Assembly: GCA_014729705.1 (NCBI GenBank) | Contig: WJJK01000216.1 | Location: 1-8,578, forward strand | Length of the DNA stretch: 8,578 nucleotides | DNA from: Candidatus Altarchaeales archaeon | GTDB taxonomy: Archaea > Altiarchaeota > Altiarchaeia > IMC4 > SCGC-AAA252-I15 | Direction: 5' to 3' | Shown here: in pieces, positions 1-5,004 of the stretch | How positions within the stretch are numbered: the stretch's first letter is position 1 | Layout of the letters: each line of letters starts with the position of its first letter | The notes under the pieces: model-generated | Told to the model about the DNA's origin: nothing | What the model saw: only the letters and a program-made list of their open reading frames with translations | Database searches by the model: none | Made by a program: the position numbers and the translations under genes

Positions 1-141
1 CAAGTCAGCTGCGGAATTAAGGTTATGCTTGTTACCAGAGGACAGGTCGTCTGCGACAACCACGGAATAATTCTTCTCAATTAAGGCGTCAACGAGATTG
101 CTTCCGATGAAACCCGCACCCCCTGTGACAAGAACACGCAT
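1..141 (-). CDS. NAD-dependent sugar epimerase/dehydratase, N-terminal part (cut by window edge)
   Basis: Reading the minus strand from the ATG at 141 gives 47 codons that run off the window. The peptide begins MRVLVTGGAGFIGSNLVDAL, the nucleotide-binding start of the extended short-chain dehydrogenase family (UDP-glucose 4-epimerase, dTDP-glucose dehydratase and relatives). The GxxGxxG loop lies at residues 7-13, and the acidic residues D31/D32 after the second strand (VVVADDLSSG) are where the family binds the ribose hydroxyls of NAD. Such enzymes act in the cytoplasm on nucleotide sugars for surface glycans. The substrate cannot be told from this fragment because the YxxxK active site lies outside. 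There is no Shine-Dalgarno sequence before the ATG, but an A/T box sits about 26 bases upstream, so the message is probably leaderless. It is divergent from the toxin-antitoxin locus. Confidence 0.9.
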   Translation of the reverse strand, partial: MRVLVTGGAGFIGSNLVDALIEKNYSVVVADDLSSGNKHNLNSAADL

Positions 142-161
142 CAAACAAAATATTGGGGACA

Positions 162-173
162 CACAAATAAAAC
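162..173 (-). promoter_or_regulatory. Candidate TATA box for the epimerase gene
   Basis: On the minus strand this reads GTTTTATTTGTG. Its centre is about 26 bases upstream of the ATG at 141, the archaeal TATA-to-start distance, so transcription would begin at or next to the start codon. It is assigned by spacing and composition only. Confidence 0.4.
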
Positions 174-212
174 AATGAGATGACAAAGACCCTATTTGTT
201 AAACTAAATTCC

Positions 213-222
213 ACATATATTA
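213..222 (+). promoter_or_regulatory. Candidate TATA box for vapB
   Basis: The sequence ACATATATTA is centred near 217, predicting a transcription start near 243, a few bases before the ATG at 250. The stretch 142-249 between the divergent epimerase and antitoxin genes holds this box, the opposing epimerase box and no gene that I can see. A GGTGGT at 241-246 could serve as a ribosome site if transcription starts slightly earlier. Confidence 0.4.
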
Positions 223-249
223 CACCTTTAGTCCACTTTTGGTGGTAAT

Positions 250-516
250 ATGTATAAATCAGTTAAAATTTCGGAATCCGCCTACAGGCAGGCTAAAAAA
301 CTTAGAAAAGATCTTGAAAAAACTGAGAGCTACTTAGGCATACATAAAGTTAGTTTAAGTGAGGCAATCAATTTCGCAATCCTAAACACAGCCAATAAAA
401 TTGAGAGAAGAAGACTTAAAGATTCAGCATCCGGGTGGTCTGATATTGACCAAAAAATAATAAAGGAGATATACAAAACAAGACTAGATAACTCCACCCG
501 ATGCGTGGAGCTATGA
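250..516 (+). CDS. vapB: VapB-like antitoxin (88 aa)
   Basis: This is a small charged protein directly upstream of a PIN-domain toxin gene, overlapping it by four bases (ATGA at 513-516), the usual antitoxin-toxin arrangement. The N-terminal half (MYKSVKISESAYRQAKKL and on to residue 50) has the strand-then-two-helices pattern of a small DNA-binding antitoxin domain. The C-terminal part (GWSDID at 62-67, then IKEIYKTR, ending STRCVEL) resembles the toxin-wrapping tails of archaeal antitoxins, which often end in an IY..R...STRPE-like peptide. By family knowledge it should bind and block the VapC ribonuclease and repress its own promoter. The GGTGGT at 241-246 gives a possible ribosome site. 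Base composition is A+T-rich (roughly 37% G+C at its start) against 45-63% sampled further right, suggesting an acquired locus. Its toxin partner is broken, so it may now be an orphan antitoxin. The family is inferred from context and tail pattern. Confidence 0.7.
   Translation: MYKSVKISESAYRQAKKLRKDLEKTESYLGIHKVSLSEAINFAILNTANKIERRRLKDSASGWSDIDQKIIKEIYKTRLDNSTRCVEL
492..510 (+). promoter_or_regulatory. Stem-loop covering the vapC ribosome binding site
   Basis: CTCCAC at 492-497 is exactly complementary to GTGGAG at 505-510, with a seven-base loop. The downstream arm contains the only GGAG close to the vapC ATG at 513. If it folds in the mRNA it hides the ribosome site until ribosomes finishing vapB open it, which would couple toxin translation to antitoxin translation. 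Confidence 0.4.
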
Positions 517-899
517 CCTACCTAATTGACACCGACGTATGCATTGAATATCTTAGAGGCGACAACGAAGTTGTTGGCTTCATATTGGATCAGGATCCAG
601 TGTACGCATCTATAATAACCTATGCAGAGTTGAGTTTTGGTGCTTAAAAATCCCAGAACAAAAAGAAACACCAAAAAAAACTTGATACTTTCATGACAGG
701 GGTAGAATCAATAAATCTAGATAAAAACATATGCCAACGATACGTTCAGACAAAAACAAACTTAATAAAAAAAGGCAAACCCACAGGAGATTTCGACTTA
801 TGGGTTGCCTGCACATGCCTTGAGTATAATCTGACACTTACAACAAGAAACCTCAAACACTATGAAAACATAGACCAACTAAAAACAAGATGTGTTTAA
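513..899 (+). pseudogene. vapC: vapC PIN-domain toxin, interrupted by an in-frame stop
   Basis: Reading from the ATG at 513 gives MTYLIDTDVCIEYLRG and on to codon 44, then TAA at 645-647. The same frame then stays open to the stop at 897-899, so the gene would encode 128 residues, a normal VapC length. Both sides match the PIN ribonuclease fold: D6 in the first strand, E39 in ITYAEL, D93 and D95 in GDFDLWVACTCL, and the C-terminal LTTRNLKHYENI. PIN toxins cleave RNA, often tRNA or rRNA, using these acidic residues with a metal ion. The stop separates D6 and E39 from D93 and D95, so neither fragment holds the full active site. Codon 45 is probably a former GAA or TAT. No frame slip is needed, which points to a point mutation or a base-calling error. 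An ATG at 501 is in frame but less likely as the start. Confidence 0.8.
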
Positions 900-904
900 A
901 TATA
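895..904 (+). promoter_or_regulatory. TATA box of the sulfate-activation operon
   Basis: TTTAAATATA includes the vapC stop codon (897-899) and is centred near 900, about 26 bases before the ATG at 926. That spacing predicts a leaderless transcript starting at the RHH gene's first codon, in agreement with the absence of any Shine-Dalgarno sequence there. Confidence 0.55.
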
Positions 905-926
905 TGTATTTACATAGTTTTATGTA
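903..926 (+). promoter_or_regulatory. Candidate operator: three alternating hexamers
   Basis: TATGTA at 903-908, its inverse TACATA at 911-916, and TATGTA again at 921-926 fill the space between the TATA box and the first codon of the RHH gene. Ribbon-helix-helix repressors typically bind arrays of short repeated half-sites, so binding here would block transcription start. Autoregulation by the adjacent gene product is an inference. Confidence 0.45.
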
Positions 927-1249
927 TGGAGGATAGGACTACTATCCAGGTTTCCGAGCACCTGAGAAGAAAGCTTAAGGTCTTGGCCGCAGAAAGAGAC
1001 ACAAGCTACCAAAACCTCCTCAAAGACATGACAGCCGTCTTCCAAGAGCTTGACGCAAACCAAACCATAGTTTCGCTCCCCACCCCAATTTACAAGAAAA
1101 TCGCAGAAAAAATCAGCGGCACCGACTTTAAGTCGGTAAGTGAATACGTGACATTCACCCACAGAACCCTTCTGGGGGAGCAGGGCTCATCTGAGGAGAA
1201 AAACCTTGAGGCCGTAAAGAAAAGACTCAAAAAGTTGGGGTACCTATAA
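926..1249 (+). CDS. Tandem ribbon-helix-helix protein, probable regulator of the sulfate operon (107 aa)
   Basis: The first module, residues 4-42, has the strand-helix-helix pattern of a CopG/Arc-type DNA-binding domain (TTIQVSEHLRRKLKVLAAER, then a helix to about 42). The second, residues 46-84, repeats it (TIVSLPTPIYKKIAEKI, GTDFKSVSEYV) and matches a module I recall in archaeal and bacterial RHH proteins, followed by a charged linker and the tail KKRLKKLGYL. The ATG at 926 is preferred over one at 890, because the extra 12 residues (MCLNICIYIVLC) are not domain-like and the TATA box lies between the two starts. It is the first gene of the operon, one base from cysD, so it probably represses this promoter. 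The ligand or signal is unknown. It could instead be an antitoxin-like protein left from the vapBC neighbourhood, but the cysD spacing argues against that. Confidence 0.7.
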   Translation: MEDRTTIQVSEHLRRKLKVLAAERDTSYQNLLKDMTAVFQELDANQTIVSLPTPIYKKIAEKISGTDFKSVSEYVTFTHRTLLGEQGSSEEKNLEAVKKRLKKLGYL

Positions 1250-1250
1250 A

Positions 1251-2057
1251 ATGGATTACTTGGATGCCTTGGAGTCGGAAGCCATCTACATAATGCGTGA
1301 GGCTAAAAAGAAGTTCAGAAAAATCGGCATGCTCTGGAGCATCGGCAAAGACTCAACCACCATGATCGGCTTAGCCCGGAAAGCCTTCTACGGGCGCGTG
1401 CCCTTCCCAGTCATATACATAGACACAGGCAAACACTTCAAAGAGATGTATGAATTCCGAGACAAATGCGTAGACGAATGGAGCCTAAACTTGATTGTCT
1501 CAAAAAACATGAAAGCAGACGAAGAGAGGATAGGCCCAGAGGATAAGATAGCCTGCTGCGACCTTCGGAAAACCCAGGCGCTTAAGGAGACCATCAAAGA
1601 ACATAAATTCGAGGCGCTTTTCCTCGGCATAAGACGCGATGAACACGGCGTACGCGCTAAAGAGAGGGTGTTTAGCCCGAGAAACCAGGATTTCCGTTGG
1701 GACTACAAAAACCAGGCCCCCGAGTTGTGGGACCAATACAAGACGAACGCCAGTCAAAGCCAACACCTAAGGGTGCACCCGATACTATCGTTTACGGAGC
1801 TTGATGTTTGGAGATACATCAAGCGCGAGAATCTGCCGGTAAACCCGCTTTATTTCGCAGGAGCAAGGCAGAAGGGGAAAAGATACAGGAGCCTGGGCTG
1901 TGAAACGTGCACAGGCCCCACCGAAAGCAACGCCGAGACGGTGGACGAGATTATCGAGGAGATCAAATCAACTAAAACCGCGGAGAGGTCGGGGCGCGCG
2001 CAAGACAAGGAGGAGGCAGATGCGATGCAGAAACTAAGGGCATTGGGGTACATGTAA
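1251..2057 (+). CDS. cysD: Sulfate adenylyltransferase subunit 2 (CysD-like), with Fe-S-type cysteines
   Basis: CysD is the catalytic subunit of the CysDN ATP sulfurylase, making adenylyl sulfate and pyrophosphate from ATP and sulfate. Family marks: SIGKDS pyrophosphate loop at 30-35, DTG at 58-60, RRDE with RAKERVFSPR at 128-144, RWD.KNQ.PELW at 149-160, a TELDVWRYI segment near 182-190, and SLGC...TG..ESNA.T with the TAERSGR tail near 214-249. Length is 268 against about 302 in E. coli. Oddly, C102-C103 (ACCDLRKT) and C217-x-x-C220 (GCETCTG) form the CC...CxxC pattern that holds a [4Fe-4S] cluster in APS reductases, where ordinary CysD has H-x-D-I and GCWPLTG. No cysteine follows C220, so the reductase's catalytic cysteine is missing. 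The cysN gene downstream supports ATP sulfurylase rather than reductase. It starts one base after the RHH stop; TTGGGG at 1235-1240 may be its ribosome site. Confidence 0.88.
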   Translation: MDYLDALESEAIYIMREAKKKFRKIGMLWSIGKDSTTMIGLARKAFYGRVPFPVIYIDTGKHFKEMYEFRDKCVDEWSLNLIVSKNMKADEERIGPEDKIACCDLRKTQALKETIKEHKFEALFLGIRRDEHGVRAKERVFSPRNQDFRWDYKNQAPELWDQYKTNASQSQHLRVHPILSFTELDVWRYIKRENLPVNPLYFAGARQKGKRYRSLGCETCTGPTESNAETVDEIIEEIKSTKTAERSGRAQDKEEADAMQKLRALGYM

Positions 2058-2059
2058 AA

Positions 2060-2287
2060 ATGGAGGTAACAAGAGCCAGATCCCTTGTTAAGGCAGTGAG
2101 CTGGCGGGTGATCGCAACACTCACAACCGTTGGCTTGATTTTCCTATTCACAGGGAAACTCGTCTTAGCCTTGGAGGTTGGAGCCATCGAAGTCGTATTA
2201 AAGATACTGTTCTACTACCTCCATGAGCGGGGTTGGTCGCTTGTGGGCTGGGGAGTCCGGAGGAAAAAATGCGCACAGACAATCTGA
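2060..2287 (+). CDS. DUF2061 small membrane protein (75 aa)
   Basis: The sequence RSLVKAVSWRVIATLTT at residues 7-23, the following hydrophobic FTGKL.LAL segment and EVVLKILFYYLHERGW at 44-59 are the signature of DUF2061, a family of short membrane proteins of unknown function. Two hydrophobic stretches (about 17-30 and 34-54) make one hairpin of two membrane helices the likely topology, with basic ends on the cytoplasmic side. From memory, DUF2061 proteins are often encoded beside or fused to sulfate-activation enzymes (CysC, CysN). Here it sits between cysD and cysN, two bases after the cysD stop and overlapping cysN by 19 bases. It may anchor the complex to the membrane or take part in sulfate entry, but neither role is shown by the sequence. 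The last 15 residues (VRRKKCAQTI) also serve as coding sequence for the cysN ribosome site and start. Confidence 0.88.
   Translation: MEVTRARSLVKAVSWRVIATLTTVGLIFLFTGKLVLALEVGAIEVVLKILFYYLHERGWSLVGWGVRRKKCAQTI
2259..2263 (+). promoter_or_regulatory. Shine-Dalgarno sequence deciding the cysN start
   Basis: GGAGG ends five bases before the ATG at 2269. It selects this ATG over the in-frame TTG at 2233, which would add 12 residues (MVACGLGSPEEK) not seen at the start of CysN proteins. Confidence 0.75.
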
Positions 2288-3540
2288 AACTCGTGATAGT
2301 CGGACACGTGGACCACGGGAAATCCACGCTCATAGGCAGATTATTTTATGACACAGACAGCCTGCCTGAAGGAAAGATACAGGAGATCAAAGAAGTATGC
2401 GAGGCCCAAGGCAAAGACATGGAGTTCGGATACGTGATGGACAACCTCTCAGAGGAGAGGGATCAAGGCATCACCATAGACACCACCCAAACCTACTTTA
2501 AAACAAAGCAACGCGACTACGTCATAATAGACGCCCCAGGCCACGTGGAGTTCATAAAAAACATGATAACAGGGGCAAGCCAAGCACACGCTGCGATACT
2601 GATTGTGGACGCAGCCGAAGGAGTCAAACAACAGACCAGACGGCACGCATACATCCTCTCCATGCTCGGACTCAAACAAGTGATAGTGGCAGTGAACAAA
2701 CTCGATAAAATAGATTTCAGCCAGAGAGAATACCGGGGGGTGCGGAAGGAAGTCAAAGAATTCCTAAAAACAATAAACATCACACCCACCTACTTCATAC
2801 CCATATCAGCCCGTGAAGGCGACAACATCGCCAAAGAAAGCAGCAAGATGAGCTGGTATGAGGGCCCCACGGTGTTGACGGCGCTTGACAGCTTTAAACC
2901 CCCCAGGGACCCCGACGATAAACCCCTCATACTCCCCATCCAAGACGTCTACAAATACGACGACGAACGGATTGTGGCAGGCAAAATAGCGCAAGGCACG
3001 ATAAAGCCCAGAGAGGACGTGGTGGTGCAGCCCACGGGGATGCAGACAAAAATCAAGGCAATCGTGGAATGGGAGTCGGACCAAGACAACCCGTTTGGAG
3101 GGGGAGACTACGCGCACCCAACTTCAGCGTCCTCAGGCAAAAGCACAGGGGTAACGTTAACCGAACCCCTCTTCTGCGATCGCGGTCAAGTCATAACCCA
3201 AAAAGACCATCAACCCCGGGTTGTGAATGAATTTAAGGCGCACATCTTCTGGCTTGACAAAAAACCCTACAGAAAGGGGGAGAGAATAACAATCAAACTC
3301 GCAACCCAGGAGGTCTTATGCGAGATAAAACGTATTAGGCGGGTGATAGACTCCTCAACCCTCAAGGTGCTTTCAGAAGACGCAGGCGAGATCGGAAACC
3401 GGGAGGTGGCCGACGTTGAAATCAGTTTACCCGAGAAAATGGTTGTGGAAGACTTCAACGAAACCCCGCAGCTTGGCAGGTTCGTATTGGATCGGCATGA
3501 CACCGTCGCAGGAGGAATAATAACGGGGTGGGTAACGTGA
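2269..3540 (+). CDS. cysN: Sulfate adenylyltransferase subunit 1, GTPase (CysN)
   Basis: CysN is the regulatory GTPase of the CysDN ATP sulfurylase, whose GTP hydrolysis drives the unfavourable formation of adenylyl sulfate. The protein is 423 residues (about 475 in E. coli). The translation-factor G motifs are complete: GHVDHGKS at 12-19, the switch I threonine in ERDQGITIDTT at 63-73, DAPGH at 88-92, NKLD at 143-146 and SARE at 180-183. The SWYEGPTVL segment near 195-203 and the sequence up to RHDTVAGGIITG near the C-terminus cover the two beta-barrel domains and match CysN rather than elongation factor 1A. There is no fused APS kinase domain, unlike bacterial NodQ/CysNC proteins. Residues 269-291 in domain 2 hold a glycine- and serine-rich stretch (NPFGGGDYAHP, SASSGKS) that looks longer than the usual loop. 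It follows the DUF2061 gene in a -19 overlap and ends in a GTGA overlap with the next gene. Confidence 0.95.
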   Translation: MRTDNLKLVIVGHVDHGKSTLIGRLFYDTDSLPEGKIQEIKEVCEAQGKDMEFGYVMDNLSEERDQGITIDTTQTYFKTKQRDYVIIDAPGHVEFIKNMITGASQAHAAILIVDAAEGVKQQTRRHAYILSMLGLKQVIVAVNKLDKIDFSQREYRGVRKEVKEFLKTINITPTYFIPISAREGDNIAKESSKMSWYEGPTVLTALDSFKPPRDPDDKPLILPIQDVYKYDDERIVAGKIAQGTIKPREDVVVQPTGMQTKIKAIVEWESDQDNPFGGGDYAHPTSASSGKSTGVTLTEPLFCDRGQVITQKDHQPRVVNEFKAHIFWLDKKPYRKGERITIKLATQEVLCEIKRIRRVIDSSTLKVLSEDAGEIGNREVADVEISLPEKMVVEDFNETPQLGRFVLDRHDTVAGGIITGWVT

Positions 3541-4256
3541 TCGTGGTATACGCCATAGACGCGCTGGAACACATTTTAGTTGAAAAATTCCAAAACAAAA
3601 ACCTGATGCAGACCACCTACGGCAAAACAGACATCACCCAGTTCAGCCAACCCAGGACGATGGTGCTTTGGTCAAGCTTTATGACCTGCGAAGACAAGGA
3701 GCAGGCAGTGCTTTCCTTGGGGGACGAGAAGATGTGGGGGGTTAGATGGCCCCTTGAGGAGACGTTCTTCAAAGAATTCAAGAACCCCAAAATCATTGAT
3801 CTTCCCGGATTCAACTACGACATGGACGTCCACGACAAATCCCGGGCGCTTTTGAAGGAATACTTTGAATCAGAGGACAGGCAAACGAAGGCGGAAGTGA
3901 AAAAGCAATACAACCAAGACGCCTACCAACACCACCGAAGCGTTAAAAAAGAGTTCCTAGAATCGCTTGAAGACGGCCATGATTTCGTGTTAGGCTACTT
4001 CAGCGCAGCAGACGTATTAGGGCACTTGAACTTCGGCAACAAAACCATGATGCGCATGATATACAAGGACCTGGATGAAATAGCAGCTGAGGTTCAAAAG
4101 AAAACAGACAAAATCCTTGTCTTATCCGACCACGGGATGAAGGCTATCGGCGAGTTCGGCGATCACTCCGAATACGGATTCTACAGCACAAGCTGGGAGA
4201 GCAACCTAGAGCACCCAAGGATAACGGACTTCGGCGACATATTAACCCGACTTTAA
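3537..4256 (+). CDS. Alkaline phosphatase superfamily phosphodiesterase/nucleotide pyrophosphatase-like protein (239 aa)
   Basis: The metal-binding residues of the alkaline phosphatase superfamily can be followed in order: D8 (VVYAID), the candidate nucleophile T41 in SQPRTMVLWSSFMT, D159 and H163 (AADVLGHLN), D198-H199 (LSDHGM) and H210 (GDHSEYG). With all seven it should be an active two-metal hydrolase of phosphate or sulfate esters. It is short: type I phosphodiesterases usually run to 400 residues or more, so the cap insertions are mostly absent. There is no signal peptide, so it acts in the cytoplasm. The GTG at 3537 overlaps the cysN stop (GTGA), with GGGGTGGG at 3525-3532 as ribosome site; an in-frame GTG at 3528 is the alternative. 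Its place at the end of the sulfate operon suggests a nucleotide substrate such as APS, but phosphonoacetate-, sulfo- or phospho-ester hydrolysis is equally open. Confidence 0.8.
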   Translation: MIVVYAIDALEHILVEKFQNKNLMQTTYGKTDITQFSQPRTMVLWSSFMTCEDKEQAVLSLGDEKMWGVRWPLEETFFKEFKNPKIIDLPGFNYDMDVHDKSRALLKEYFESEDRQTKAEVKKQYNQDAYQHHRSVKKEFLESLEDGHDFVLGYFSAADVLGHLNFGNKTMMRMIYKDLDEIAAEVQKKTDKILVLSDHGMKAIGEFGDHSEYGFYSTSWESNLEHPRITDFGDILTRL

Positions 4257-4259
4257 ACG

Positions 4260-4267
4260 TTTTATTA
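4260..4267 (+). promoter_or_regulatory. Candidate TATA box of the KaiC-like gene
   Basis: TTTTATTA, centred near 4264, lies about 30 bases before the ATG at 4294 and just after the hydrolase stop. There is no Shine-Dalgarno sequence in the 37-base gap, so a near-leaderless transcript separate from the sulfate operon is likely. Confidence 0.45.
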
Positions 4268-4293
4268 CTGCGTTAACCTAATAATCCCCTATT

Positions 4294-5004
4294 ATGGATG
4301 ATATTAAACGTGTCTCAACCGGCCTGAAAACCTTGGATGACGTGCTGGAAGGCGGATTGATTAAGGGGGACTTCTACATCATAACAGGCGGCCCGGGGTT
4401 GGGTAAAACCACGCTTGCCATGCACTATGCGATTGCAGGGGTTGAGGAAGGAGAACGCACCCTATACATAAGCTTGGATGAGGAGCCCATCAAGATGGCC
4501 AGGAACATGGCTCGAGTCGGATTCAACCTATTGAAGGCTAAGGAATCCGGTAAATTCCTTTTCTTCAAAACCGACCCCTACAAAATCAAAAGCGTCCTTG
4601 AGAAAGGCAACATGATCATATCAGACCGCGTGGAAAACTTCAAACCCGAGAGGATAGTATTCGACAGCCTAACCGATTTCGCAGTGCAATTCGAATCCGA
4701 AAGCAAAATAAGAAGCCAGATAGAACGGCTACTATACATCACCCACAGCTGGGGGGAGGGCGACGAAAAACCCACAGTACTATTCACAGTAGATCAAACA
4801 GAGGACTACTCAACCCAAGTCGAGGAATTCCTAGTGGACGGAGTCATAAAACTGAGGAGGATACAGACAGGCAAAGAAGTAAACAAAACCCTGCAGATAA
4901 CTAAAATGCGGGGCACCAACTTCAAACCAACCCTAATGCTATACAACATAAAACCCGGACAAGGATTCAACCTACAGCCAAACGCACCCATAATGGGGCT
5001 ATAA
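4294..5004 (+). CDS. Single-domain KaiC-like (RecA superfamily) ATPase (236 aa)
   Basis: This is a RecA-fold ATPase of the KaiC family. The opening TGLKTLDDVLEGGLIKGDFYII at 9-30 is the KaiC N-terminal signature. Walker A is GGPGLGKT at 32-39, the paired glutamates thought to serve catalysis are E63-E64 in ISLDEEP, Walker B is IVFDSL at 121-126, and the KaiC-type KMRGT motif is at 204-208. Only one KaiC domain is present, against two in the cyanobacterial clock protein, and there is no fused sensor or output domain. Single-domain archaeal KaiC-like proteins are common and mostly of unknown role, some tied to signalling or motility, so no function is assigned. It has its own promoter, and its 3' end overlaps mtnA by six bases, so the two messages are antisense there. 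A T-run at 5005-5008 just after the stop may end its transcript. Confidence 0.9.
   Translation: MDDIKRVSTGLKTLDDVLEGGLIKGDFYIITGGPGLGKTTLAMHYAIAGVEEGERTLYISLDEEPIKMARNMARVGFNLLKAKESGKFLFFKTDPYKIKSVLEKGNMIISDRVENFKPERIVFDSLTDFAVQFESESKIRSQIERLLYITHSWGEGDEKPTVLFTVDQTEDYSTQVEEFLVDGVIKLRRIQTGKEVNKTLQITKMRGTNFKPTLMLYNIKPGQGFNLQPNAPIMGL

Noticed and set aside
693..899. A separate 68-residue gene starting at the ATG at 693
   Set aside because: It is in frame with the vapC start at 513 and is simply the part of vapC after the internal stop. It lacks the first two catalytic acids and has no ribosome site.
890..925. Longer start (ATG at 890) for the RHH gene
   Set aside because: It would overlap the end of vapC, add a cysteine-rich stretch unlike the domain, and place the TATA box inside the coding region. 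The ATG at 926 fits a leaderless start.
1251..2057. Reading this gene as an APS/PAPS reductase because of its CC...CxxC cysteines
   Set aside because: The catalytic C-terminal cysteine is absent, the CysD-specific segments are present throughout, and cysN lies downstream.
2233..2268. TTG start at 2233 for cysN
   Set aside because: The extra residues do not resemble CysN, and GGAGG at 2259-2263 points to the ATG at 2269.
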